From positions 214,117-278,116 of the forward strand of contig NZ_JARXWF010000004.1 in assembly GCF_029892605.1 (NCBI RefSeq): a stretch of DNA of 64,000 nucleotides, written 5' to 3'. Shown here piece after piece: positions 32,749 to 41,033 of this stretch; the stretch's first letter is position 1, and every line of letters starts with the position of its first letter. A program made the position numbers and the translations under genes. The notes below the pieces were generated by a model that worked only from the letters and a program-made list of their open reading frames with translations, was not told where the DNA came from and searched no databases. The stretch comes from Parabacteroides sp. PM6-13. Its GTDB lineage: Bacteria > Bacteroidota > Bacteroidia > Bacteroidales > Tannerellaceae.

Positions 32749-33555
32749 CTAATCCTCCACCTTCCGAATGGAACCTGAACCGATGATGTTGCGGGTGATA
32801 TTCGCCGGGTTTCCTTTATAACGGACTTTTCCGCTGCCGACTGCGTTGACATCGATATTTTGAGAAACGGTGGCTTCGATGTTTCCACTGCCGGCGACAT
32901 TGCATTTCAAGTCGTCAATCTGGAGGTCGAAAGCTCGTATCTTGCCGCTGCCGGCCACCTCGATATTGGCCTTTCTGGCCTCTCCTCCGATATGCATGGT
33001 GCCGCTACCGGCAATTTCGCCTCTGAATTGATCACAGTAAACATCCGGGGCATTCAATGTTGTGCTACCGGCAATATTTACGCCTAACCGAACCACGGTC
33101 ACCTTCTCCTTCAGGTTGATTCGTCCGCTACCGGCCAGTTCGAAAATTAATTGATCCGCCGTGAGGGGGCTCTCGGCATTAAACTCCGCACTTCCCGCCA
33201 TCTCCACCTTTCTCAGGGCGGTCGAGTTCGTCAGGATAAGGAATTCCGTCGGACGGAAATTGCAATTGTTTCGGTAAGGATGCTTCGGCTTGATAAGCAA
33301 AGTACCATCTTCATCTGTCCGGAACTCATACATCTCGTATATATTCTGGTCCGTCTTTACCTGCAGAAAAGGAGGCTCATCTGACTGGGTGTAACGAACG
33401 GTGATATGCCCACTGGCCGCTTTTATCGTATGATAATCCGCTATGGAGATCGTTTCGGTAACGATATTACCGTCGCCATTCACTACTTTCCCGGGAATAC
33501 AACCGTTCAGGGCAAAGAGGAGGCCGATCAATAGGATATATATGTTTGTTTTCAT
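32749..33555 (-). CDS. GIN-domain (DUF2807) lipoprotein
   Basis: This 268-residue lipoprotein (lipobox LFALNGC) has a DUF2807 domain, a right-handed parallel beta-helix made of repeated short strands (for example AGSGRINLKEK, AGSTTLNAPD, AGSGTMHIGG, AGSGKIRAFDL and AGSGNIEATV). The repeats end with GSGSIRKVED. The family is common at the Bacteroidetes cell surface and its role is unknown. It is the second gene of a pair with the one at 33580. Confidence 0.85.
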   Translation of the reverse strand: MKTNIYILLIGLLFALNGCIPGKVVNGDGNIVTETISIADYHTIKAASGHITVRYTQSDEPPFLQVKTDQNIYEMYEFRTDEDGTLLIKPKHPYRNNCNFRPTEFLILTNSTALRKVEMAGSAEFNAESPLTADQLIFELAGSGRINLKEKVTVVRLGVNIAGSTTLNAPDVYCDQFRGEIAGSGTMHIGGEARKANIEVAGSGKIRAFDLQIDDLKCNVAGSGNIEATVSQNIDVNAVGSGKVRYKGNPANITRNIIGSGSIRKVED

Positions 33556-33579
33556 ATGTAGATAGAGATTTTATAGGTT

Positions 33580-34356
33580 TTATTCATTCACTTTCTTCAC
33601 GCGCCCGATCCCGGTTGACGACTTATCAAGCAAAACGTCGCCTTTGTATTTGATGCTTCCTACCCCCGAAGTAGAGGCCTTGAGATGTTTGGTGGCTGTG
33701 ACTTCCATATCGCCGACTCCGCTCACATGGCAGGTCAGGTTCTCCACTTCGCAATCGTACGCCCTTACCTTTCCGACACCCGAAAGGCGGTAATTCCCCT
33801 TCGTGATCTCTCCGGTCAGGAGGACATTACCCACCCCTTTGATCTCACAGGCAAAATCCTTACATGCCAATTTGTCCAGGGTGATATCGCCAACACCGGA
33901 GATTTCGTATGCCAAGCGATCGACCGTAAGAGCCTCTTTCGCTACAAAATTCATGCAACCAATGATGTCCACATGCGATAAATCGGCTGATTGCCCCTCT
34001 ATGATTAATTGGGTCGGATGGATACGGGTATTCTCTTTTGCTTTGATATACAGAACCTGATCCTTCTGTTCGACGACCAGCCACTCCAATAGATTTTCGT
34101 CAATGGTTACCTCCAACGTGGCATTCCCTTTTGATTGGGTATAATAAAAGGTCGGAAAATGATCTTTCCGCTTTTTGAAGAGATTACGGCCCGCGTTACC
34201 GTCGTATTCGATATTCTCCCCCAGGTAAAGCCAATTGAATTGATCGACCTGAAACGTTTTCGTCTCCATCTGCCCATTGCCCCGCTCTTTCTCTGCAGCG
34301 AAAACAGAGGGGAAAGTCATTAATAAAAGGATGATCCATGCGATAGTTGTTCTCAT
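33580..34356 (-). CDS. GIN-domain (DUF2807) exported protein
   Basis: This 258-residue protein has a Sec signal peptide (cut near VFAAEK) and a DUF2807 beta-helix with repeats such as SGVGDITLDKL, KGVGNVLLTG, SGVGKVRAYD and SGVGDMEVTA, ending TGIGRVKKVNE. It lies 24 bp upstream of the second GIN gene and has a well-formed promoter with an operator-like palindrome. The function is unknown. Confidence 0.85.
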   Translation of the reverse strand: MRTTIAWIILLLMTFPSVFAAEKERGNGQMETKTFQVDQFNWLYLGENIEYDGNAGRNLFKKRKDHFPTFYYTQSKGNATLEVTIDENLLEWLVVEQKDQVLYIKAKENTRIHPTQLIIEGQSADLSHVDIIGCMNFVAKEALTVDRLAYEISGVGDITLDKLACKDFACEIKGVGNVLLTGEITKGNYRLSGVGKVRAYDCEVENLTCHVSGVGDMEVTATKHLKASTSGVGSIKYKGDVLLDKSSTGIGRVKKVNE

Positions 34357-34417
34357 ACTGAATGATATTTGTTAGTCTTGTTCCCTTTTTGTAAGCCTTT
34401 TCAGACTCCTTACACGG

Positions 34418-34457
34418 CAAATATATCCAATAATAAGATACCTTGCAACGCAAGGTA
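34418..34457 (-). promoter_or_regulatory. Promoter and operator-like palindrome of the GIN-domain operon
   Basis: On the minus strand TTG, 20 bp, then TATATTTG forms a promoter about 60 bp before the start codon. The -33 TTG lies inside a 19-bp near-perfect palindrome, TACCTTGCGTTGCAAGGTA (34439-34457), with 8-bp arms. A dimeric regulator bound there would block the -33 element. No regulator gene adjoins it. Confidence 0.65.
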
Positions 34458-34570
34458 CTAACTATTAAACTAATTTAACAAGCAAATCAGTAGCTATAAC
34501 AGCAAAAACCTTCCGGTTTTTGGGAGTTTTGAGACTTGTTTGTCACGCTCTTTGGGGAGGGCAAAAAAAA

Positions 34571-34610
34571 TTCTCACCCGCATGAGAATTTTTTCTCACG
34601 CGGGTGAGAA
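34571..34610. repeat. Double-hairpin repeat element, copy 2 (inverted)
   Basis: This core is the exact reverse complement of copies 1 and 3: TTCTCACCCGCATGAGAA, then TTTT, then TTCTCACGCGGGTGAGAA. It starts 11 bp after the stop of the minus-strand thioesterase gene. GTCACGC stands about 25 bp to its left, as it does beside the other copies. Confidence 0.85.
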
Positions 34611-34620
34611 TAAAATTTGT

Positions 34621-35028
34621 TTATTGAAAAGCTTTTTTGAGTAGCTCGTCGAAATACTCTCCCCGGGTGAGTTTTCCCTGGTCGACAACGACGGTCTCTA
34701 CCCGTCCTTTGGCGGCCAATAGCCCGTCGGGTTCGCGGTAAATATATTGATCGAACACCAGTTTAGGCCCCTCCTTCGAGATATTCAGGCAGGAGAGGAA
34801 ACGATCGCCGCTGCGCAATGAGTTTTTAAACTGAATATCGACGCGGGCGACAAAAGCATCGACCCCTTTCTCGTGCATAACGCCGAAGTTTTCGCCCAGC
34901 GACTCCAGGAATTCATGCCGGGTGTGTTCCATATAATGCTGATAGTTGGAGTTATTGACCACTCCCTGCAGGTCACATTCATAATCCCGCACCTTGAAAG
35001 GCAATGAGAAGATAAATTCTTTTTTCAT
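34621..35028 (-). CDS. Acyl-CoA thioesterase, hotdog fold
   Basis: This 135-residue hotdog-fold protein of the YbgC/4-hydroxybenzoyl-CoA thioesterase type has the N-terminal strand VRDYECDLQGVVNNSNYQHY, with Asp at the usual catalytic place, and EHTRHEFLES. It overlaps the U32 gene by 4 bp. The acyl-CoA substrate is unknown. Confidence 0.85.
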   Translation of the reverse strand: MKKEFIFSLPFKVRDYECDLQGVVNNSNYQHYMEHTRHEFLESLGENFGVMHEKGVDAFVARVDIQFKNSLRSGDRFLSCLNISKEGPKLVFDQYIYREPDGLLAAKGRVETVVVDQGKLTRGEYFDELLKKAFQ

Positions 35029-36281
35029 TTTAGTTCTTTTCTGTTTACAGGCTCCATCTTATACAAGCGATCCGATGGCCTGATCTTTTCTGTTGTCTTG
35101 ATGGAGAAGCGCTCGCCTTTCACCGTTTCCGTGACGGGCTGCATATCGACGCGAATCTCTTCTACCGTCTGCATCAGGGCGCCGGTCGTGGGGCCGGTGA
35201 TCAGTATCTCATCGCCCACCCGCAGCGATCCCGACTCCATTTCGAACTCGGCCACACTCAGTCCGCTGAAATATTTAATGCTTTTGGCGACGTAGACCTT
35301 CTTTTTCGTGGCGCCCGATCCATACACGCTGCTCCACTCGCCCAGGCGTTGCCCCAGGTAGTAACCATCCCAAAAGTCGCGGTTGAACACCGAACGGAGG
35401 CGTTCGTCCCAGCCGGCGATCTTCTCCTCGGTGAAACTGCCTTCGCAATAGGCCAATACCGCCTGCTTGTAACATTCCGTGACGATGCGCACATATTCCG
35501 GGCCGCGGGCACGTCCCTCGATCTTAAACACCCGTACACCCGCGTCCATCATTTTATTCATGAAATGAATGGTCTTCAGGTCTTTGGGCGACATGATATA
35601 TTGATTTTCTATATCCAGTTCGATATCCGAATCTTTATCTTTCACGGTGTAGCCCCGGCGGCAGATCTGTGTGCAGGCACCGCGGTTGGCCGACATATTC
35701 ATCTCGTGCAGACTCAGGTAGCATTTGCCCGATACCGCCATGCACAAAGCACCATGCGCGAACATTTCGATACGGATCAACTCGCCGCGAGGCCCTTTGA
35801 TCTGCTGCTCGTGGATCTGGTCGTAGATCTGTTTCACCTGTTCTAGGTTCAGCTCACGCGCCAATACCACCACATCAGCAAAACGGGCGTAGAACTTCAA
35901 CGCCTCCACATTTGTGATATTCAACTGGGTAGAAAGATGCACCTCTTGCCCGATCTGGTTGGCATAATCCATGGCAGCTACATCTGCTGCGATGATAGCC
36001 GAGATATTCGCCTCTTTGGCGGCGTCGATGATTTGCCGCATCAACGACATATCTTCTTCGTAGATGATGGTATTTACCGTCAGATAGCTTTTGATCCCAT
36101 GCTCCCGGCAAATAGCCGCTATCTGATGTAGATCGTCTATCGTGAAATTATGGGAGGAACGGGAGCGCATATTCAAGCCCTCTATTCCAAAATAGATAGA
36201 ATCGGCTCCCCCTTGTATGGCCGCCATCAACGACTCGTACGAGCCAACCGGCGACATGATTTCAAAATCTCTTGCGTTCAA
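35025..36281 (-). CDS. Peptidase U32 family protein (TrhP/YegQ-like)
   Basis: This 418-residue protein has the U32 signature EMFAHGALCMAVSGKCYLS (about residues 172-190), further cysteines (NRGACTQICRRGY) and the C-terminal beta-barrel. The closest known group is TrhP (YegQ), which takes part in prephenate-dependent 5-hydroxylation of tRNA uridine 34; other U32 proteins act in collagen or ubiquinone chemistry. It is translationally coupled to the thioesterase gene, an association I cannot explain. Confidence 0.82.
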   Translation of the reverse strand: MNARDFEIMSPVGSYESLMAAIQGGADSIYFGIEGLNMRSRSSHNFTIDDLHQIAAICREHGIKSYLTVNTIIYEEDMSLMRQIIDAAKEANISAIIAADVAAMDYANQIGQEVHLSTQLNITNVEALKFYARFADVVVLARELNLEQVKQIYDQIHEQQIKGPRGELIRIEMFAHGALCMAVSGKCYLSLHEMNMSANRGACTQICRRGYTVKDKDSDIELDIENQYIMSPKDLKTIHFMNKMMDAGVRVFKIEGRARGPEYVRIVTECYKQAVLAYCEGSFTEEKIAGWDERLRSVFNRDFWDGYYLGQRLGEWSSVYGSGATKKKVYVAKSIKYFSGLSVAEFEMESGSLRVGDEILITGPTTGALMQTVEEIRVDMQPVTETVKGERFSIKTTEKIRPSDRLYKMEPVNRKELK

Positions 36282-36541
36282 TGTTATAACTATTTGTTAG
36301 CGACTGCAAATATACGGGTTAATTTCTACATGCACCAATGACACACCGGGTAAAGCCCCTACACCTCCCACCAAGTAACAACCAGGCATAGGCCATATGT
36401 TAATAATTGATAAAATGAGGCTTTGGATTCGCCTTTTTTTGACTATCAAAAAGTAACCTTTTTCCCGAAATAAGACTCTTTTTGATAGGAGTAGATCGAG
36501 ATATCAGGGTGTATCCAGGGTAATTAGCTTACGTTTTAATA

Positions 36542-36674
36542 GCATCTAGGGGGTGCCTCCGTACTGCCTCCGTAGTGCCTCCGTAGCGCCTCCGTATTAA
36601 CTATATAAAAAGTATGTAGATACCATGTAGACACCATGTAGACACCATGTAGGCACCCCCTAGGCACTCCCTAG
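36542..36674. repeat. Facing arrays of 11-bp units forming a long inverted repeat
   Basis: The left array has the perfect-period units GTGCCTCCGTA, CTGCCTCCGTA, GTGCCTCCGTA and GCGCCTCCGTA (36553-36596), preceded by a diverged unit. After a 16-bp A/T spacer the right array has TATGTAGATAC, CATGTAGACAC twice and CATGTAGGCAC (36613-36656), then two more diverged units. The right units correspond to reverse complements of the left ones. The outer ends CTAGGGGGTGCC and GGCACCCCCTAG are perfect inverted repeats, so the region can form a hairpin of about 51 bp per arm. Confidence 0.85.
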
Positions 36675-36878
36675 CCAAAATACCCCCGGTTAGTAGCAAA
36701 TAAGAGCCTTTTGTATGTCATTTGCTGACTCACAAACAGGTGTAAAAAAACGATTATTTGAAGAAATATCAGTAGGGACTCTTTGGATTGGTTGAATAGT
36801 TACAGGCACTAATTTAATTCTAAATATTTGTTAATCCATTCCTCTTTTTTAAAACCCTCAATTTACAATTTGTAACTT

Positions 36879-36939
36879 CGGCAGGAGTTTTTGCGCAAAA
36901 TGCAAGGGGCATTTTAAATTAGCCCTGCGAGTAACACTT
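36879..36939 (+). repeat. Conserved intergenic element ending GCGAGTAACACTT, copy 1
   Basis: About 61 bp directly before the GH-A gene match 62336-62395. The best part is AAATTAGCCCTGCGAGTAAC against AAATTAGTCCCGCGAGTAAC, with AGGGG and a TTTTTnCGnAAAA segment conserved upstream. It ends 11 bp before the start codon. It could be a leader or promoter element, or a dispersed repeat. Confidence 0.65.
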
Positions 36940-36950
36940 AAAATAATAAC

Positions 36951-39512
36951 ATGGAACAATTGAAGAAAAAACTGATCTCTTTTTTATCCGTCTTGCCCTT
37001 GTTTCTACTGGCAACGACCATGCAGGCTCAGACCTACTATGTGGATAATAAAGGCGTATTGCGTGAGAAAAAGGGAAACAAAGAGGTCTCTTTCTATGGG
37101 GTGAACTACACGACTCCTTTTGCTCATGCCTATCGGATGCACAAATCGTTGGGTGTCGACCTGAAGGAATCGATCGATAAGGATGTATATCATTTTGCCC
37201 GACTGGGTTTCAATGCCTACCGTGTTCACGTATGGGATGTGGAGATCTCGGATGTGGAGGGTAACCTGATCGAGAACGAACACTTGGATCTATTGGATTA
37301 CCTGGTTGCCAAATTGAAAGAGCGAAATATAAAACTATTGTTCACCCCCATGGCCTATTGGGGCAATGGCTATCCCGAGAGAGACGACAACAGCCTGCCC
37401 GGCTTCTCGACCAAATGGAACAAACAGGAGGTGACCCGCCAGGAAGAGGCGATTGTTGCCCAGGAGCGTTTCCTGAAGCAATTTGTCAGTCACGTGAACC
37501 CCTACACTGGAATCGCCTATAAAGACGAGCCCGACATGGTAGGCTTTGAAATCAACAATGAACCGACCAACGATACGGAACCCGCGTTTACGACCCGGTA
37601 TGTAAACCGGATGGTGCAGGCGATTCGCTCTACCGGCTGCCGGATTCCGATCTTCTATAACATGAGTCATAATATACCACAAAACACCCAGGCGTTCTAT
37701 AATGCCAAAATCGACGGCGGCACCTTCCAGTGGTACCCCAGTGGCTTAGTGGCCAACCGCACACGGAAAGGGAATTTCCTGCCCGCGGTCGACTCCTACC
37801 CTATCCCATTCGAGCACATCAAGAACTTCAACAAAAAAGCATTGATTGTTTATGAGTTCGACCCGGCGGATATCGCCGATCCATACATCTACCCGGCGAT
37901 GGCACGCACCTTCCGTCAGACCGGTTTCCAATGGATCACCCAGTTTGCCTACGACCCCATCGAGATCGCATGGGCCAACACGGAATACCAGACCCATTTC
38001 CTGAACCTGGCCTATGCGCCCGGCAAAGCAATCAGCATGAAGATCGCGGCAGAGATCACCAAGCAGGTGCCCCGCAAAAAGGATTTTGGCGTTTATCCCA
38101 ACGATACGATCTTCGACGGTTTCCGCGTGAGCTACCTTGAAAAGCTAAGCGAGATGAACACACCGGAGAAATTCATCTATGCCAACCATACCCAAACAAC
38201 GCCAGTCAATGCGGAGGCGTTATCGGAACTAATCGGCTATGGCCATTCGCCCGTTATTGCTTACGAAGGGACGGGTGCCTATTTCCTGGACAAATTGTCG
38301 GACGGGGTCTGGCGTCTGGAGATTATGCCCGATGCCATCTGGCTGGAAGATCCGTTTGGAAAAGCCTCGATCCGCAAAGAGGTGGCCACCGTTTGTTGGC
38401 ATGAATGGCCTATGACCATAAAGCTGCCTAACCTGGGTGAAGGATATATTTATCAGGCCATCAACGACGGTAATCAACGGAGCGGCAGTGCTGCCGGCGC
38501 AACCATGCAGGCCTATCCGGGTGTCTATCTATTGACACGCCAGGGGGTGAATAATACAAAATGGGCGGCTGATAGTCAGTGGGGCACGATCCGTTTGAAT
38601 GAATACGTCGCTCCCGCCGAGCGCATGACCTCTTTCCGCGTATTACATCAGCCTCCGTATGCCGTCTCGGCAGGCGAAGAACAAACCCTTTCCGCCACAG
38701 TGGTAGGACCTACGATGCCCGATTCAGTCACGATCTACCTAAACAGACCGGGACAATGGAGAACCATTCCGCTGCGGATGACCCGAACCGACGGATACAA
38801 CTACGCAATCACCCTGCCTGCAGAGCAGGTGGTTCCGGGTGATCTCAAGTATACGATCGCAGTACATGCCAAAGGCAGCTCCTACTCGTTCCCCGCCAAC
38901 CAGGAAGGGCTTCCGACCGATTGGGATTTTCACTGGAGCGATAGCTGGACACTTCCCGTATGCCCGGCCGATCAATTCCTCGCCCTATTCGATGCCAACA
39001 CCGATCTCGACGCCATGGAGATCTATAATATCAAAGGAACCTATCCCACGGCGCAGTTGCAGGAGGGAGCCTCTCCCGGAAACAAACGCCTCCGGATTAC
39101 CTCCAAGGAATTGGAAGCCGAGAATCGGATTATCATCCGCTCGTACATAAAAGACAAAGTAGACGGACGCCCCAACAGGCTGGCATCCGGCAAGCAGTTA
39201 TGTTTGCACACCGGAGAGCTAAAAGGGATTGATCGGTTAGAAGTAGGTTTTGTGACGACCGATGGATTTACCTATAAGAAAGAGGTAGCCGTTGGCAGCG
39301 ACCAGACCATACGAATCCCATTCAGCGAATTGGCTTTAGGGAAAACAATCCTGCGCCCCAACGGCTACCCCTCCTTCCTACCCGATTATTTCACGCCGGA
39401 CACAGAGGCAGCCTTTGATGCACGCAAGATAGAGATCCTGGAGATCACCACCCTAGAGGGCACGAAAGCCGAACAGCCGGTCGTTGAACTAAAAGGCGTT
39501 TGGGTGGAATAG
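36951..39512 (+). CDS. Clan GH-A glycoside hydrolase (GH5-like), exported
   Basis: This 853-residue protein has a signal peptide (cut near TMQAQ). The N-terminal TIM-barrel domain (about 28-390) has clan GH-A hallmarks: acid/base Glu in FEINNEPTND (about residue 204) and nucleophile Glu in IVYEFDPAD (about residue 302). The C-terminal half holds beta-rich domains, one Ig-like (about 545-650) and one carbohydrate-binding-like (about 680-853). GH5 is the nearest family by motif, but the family assignment is uncertain. Its stop codon directly abuts that of the convergent GH88/105 gene. Confidence 0.75.
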   Translation: MEQLKKKLISFLSVLPLFLLATTMQAQTYYVDNKGVLREKKGNKEVSFYGVNYTTPFAHAYRMHKSLGVDLKESIDKDVYHFARLGFNAYRVHVWDVEISDVEGNLIENEHLDLLDYLVAKLKERNIKLLFTPMAYWGNGYPERDDNSLPGFSTKWNKQEVTRQEEAIVAQERFLKQFVSHVNPYTGIAYKDEPDMVGFEINNEPTNDTEPAFTTRYVNRMVQAIRSTGCRIPIFYNMSHNIPQNTQAFYNAKIDGGTFQWYPSGLVANRTRKGNFLPAVDSYPIPFEHIKNFNKKALIVYEFDPADIADPYIYPAMARTFRQTGFQWITQFAYDPIEIAWANTEYQTHFLNLAYAPGKAISMKIAAEITKQVPRKKDFGVYPNDTIFDGFRVSYLEKLSEMNTPEKFIYANHTQTTPVNAEALSELIGYGHSPVIAYEGTGAYFLDKLSDGVWRLEIMPDAIWLEDPFGKASIRKEVATVCWHEWPMTIKLPNLGEGYIYQAINDGNQRSGSAAGATMQAYPGVYLLTRQGVNNTKWAADSQWGTIRLNEYVAPAERMTSFRVLHQPPYAVSAGEEQTLSATVVGPTMPDSVTIYLNRPGQWRTIPLRMTRTDGYNYAITLPAEQVVPGDLKYTIAVHAKGSSYSFPANQEGLPTDWDFHWSDSWTLPVCPADQFLALFDANTDLDAMEIYNIKGTYPTAQLQEGASPGNKRLRITSKELEAENRIIIRSYIKDKVDGRPNRLASGKQLCLHTGELKGIDRLEVGFVTTDGFTYKKEVAVGSDQTIRIPFSELALGKTILRPNGYPSFLPDYFTPDTEAAFDARKIEILEITTLEGTKAEQPVVELKGVWVE

Positions 39513-40910
39513 TTATTTCACCCCAAAAATCGGTCTATCCGTATCCTGTTTAACGGAATAGTACTGAATCGCGCTATCGTTCATCTTGGGGAAGAAGCGG
39601 GTGATGAGTTGTATCATTTCCGCACCTGCCAGGAGAACGGGGCCATAGCCATGTGCCGCGTAGACATTCACCGGACGGTAGTAATAGAAAGCCGGATCGA
39701 AAGCCATGCCGGTGCCGACACAGACATCTTCCACCTCGCCTTCCGCGTTGATCTTCGTTGAGACAGCGCTCCAGCCCAGTTGTGCCACCGGCCCGAAGGA
39801 GATCACATCCAACCATCCTTTATTGATCCCGCGGGCAATGCAGTAGGTGAATATCGCCGTGGCGGATGTCTCCAGATAGGAGTCGTTGCGATCGAGCAAC
39901 TGATGCCAGAAACCTTCGCCCGACTGGCGAGCGGCAATGCCTCTTACGTGGGCTTTGTATTGCTTCATGATTGCCTCATAGCCGGGATGATCTGTCGGGA
40001 GCACATCCAATACCTCGGTCAGTGTAAGCAAGGCCCAGCCATTGGCACGTCCCCAGTGGAAGGCAGGATGGTATTCTTCCCCTTCAACCCATCCGTGCAT
40101 ATACAAGCCTTTTTCTTCCACAAACATACGCTTGCTAAAAGAAAGCACCTGGAAAACTGCTTCGTCGAAATACCGAGTATCACCGGTATAGGCGCCCATC
40201 TGCGCAATGGCAGGAATCGCCATATACATATCGTCGAGCCACATGGTGTTTGCCTGCGGACGCATCCGGGCAAAGGTGCCGTCGGCAAGACGGTGTTCTT
40301 TGTTTTCGATAAAGTCCATGTAATTGAGGATCATCCGGCTGAAGTCGATCTCCGGCATGATGCGGCTTAGCTTGATCATCGCTGCGCACATGGCGCCGGC
40401 ATCGTCCAAGGCACCCGGGCGAATGATTTGCCGCATCTGTCCGTCGATCACATCCTGTTCGTTCATCAACCGGGTGAAATAGGGCACCATCTCCGTAAGA
40501 AAGCTGAAACGCTCTTTCGCATAGTTCATGTATTGCGCATCCTGCGTCGCATCGGCCACCGCCAGCATACCCGAATAGGTAACCCCCCATTCATAGCTGG
40601 CCAGGCGGAAAGCGCCGCGCTCCAGTTGCGCGTTGGGGTTGAGTTGTTCCAGGTCGGTGATCTCTGCTCCCGTCTCTTTATCGACTACCCGCATAGGTGT
40701 TGTCGATTCCAAGAAGTGCAATACCCTGTCGAGATAGGATTTTATCTGCTCCGTGTTCCACTCCTTATAAGCCACTTTGTAGTCGGGTGTCAACAGATGG
40801 AGCGGTGTGTTCGAATCGTTGATCGTTTCGGGTTGTTCTGCCGGTTGATTACAGGCAACCGTTCCCACCAGCAGAAATCCCATACATACTGATTTGATTG
40901 TATTTTTCAT
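39513..40910 (-). CDS. GH88/GH105-family unsaturated uronyl hydrolase, lipoprotein
   Basis: This 465-residue lipoprotein (LVGTVAC) has an (alpha/alpha)6 barrel of the GH88/GH105 group. The motif NTMWLDDMYMAIP carries the catalytic Asp (about residue 225), and HWGRANGWALL is characteristic of the active site. Such enzymes remove the 4,5-unsaturated uronic acid left by polysaccharide lyases. It lies downstream of susD, beyond a terminator-like hairpin, and fits the PL22-type lyase in this locus. Confidence 0.85.
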   Translation of the reverse strand: MKNTIKSVCMGFLLVGTVACNQPAEQPETINDSNTPLHLLTPDYKVAYKEWNTEQIKSYLDRVLHFLESTTPMRVVDKETGAEITDLEQLNPNAQLERGAFRLASYEWGVTYSGMLAVADATQDAQYMNYAKERFSFLTEMVPYFTRLMNEQDVIDGQMRQIIRPGALDDAGAMCAAMIKLSRIMPEIDFSRMILNYMDFIENKEHRLADGTFARMRPQANTMWLDDMYMAIPAIAQMGAYTGDTRYFDEAVFQVLSFSKRMFVEEKGLYMHGWVEGEEYHPAFHWGRANGWALLTLTEVLDVLPTDHPGYEAIMKQYKAHVRGIAARQSGEGFWHQLLDRNDSYLETSATAIFTYCIARGINKGWLDVISFGPVAQLGWSAVSTKINAEGEVEDVCVGTGMAFDPAFYYYRPVNVYAAHGYGPVLLAGAEMIQLITRFFPKMNDSAIQYYSVKQDTDRPIFGVK

Positions 40911-40943
40911 ATTTTATTCTTCATTTACTCATTTCATTGTTGC

Positions 40944-41002
40944 AAAAAAGGCTCATCCGATACGCCCTCTTTCAATAACAGGGGTTATGCGGATGAGCCT
41001 TA
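40944..41002 (-). terminator. Terminator or attenuating hairpin after susD
   Basis: On the minus strand AAGGCTCATCCG pairs with CGGATGAGCCTT, with an inner CCCT / AGGG stem, and is followed by TTTTTT. It lies 31 bp after the susD stop. Only about 33 bp remain before the GH88/105 start, little room for a separate promoter, so partial read-through is likely. Confidence 0.8.
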
Positions 41003-41033
41003 ACCTAAACTATTTCATCAAAAAACGCTAAAA

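Larger units (their letters stand above)
36282..36950. other. 669-bp intergenic region with repeat arrays, no gene seen
   Basis: No convincing coding frame is present. The region holds an A-rich inverted repeat (ATCAAAAAGT near 36448 and ACTCTTTTTGAT near 36474), the facing 11-bp arrays at 36542-36674, and a conserved element of about 60 bp just before the GH-A gene. It is also the upstream region of the divergently oriented U32 operon. Confidence 0.7.

Noticed and set aside
36542..36674. CRISPR array
   Set aside because: Units are 11 bp and contiguous, without unique spacers, and no cas genes are present.
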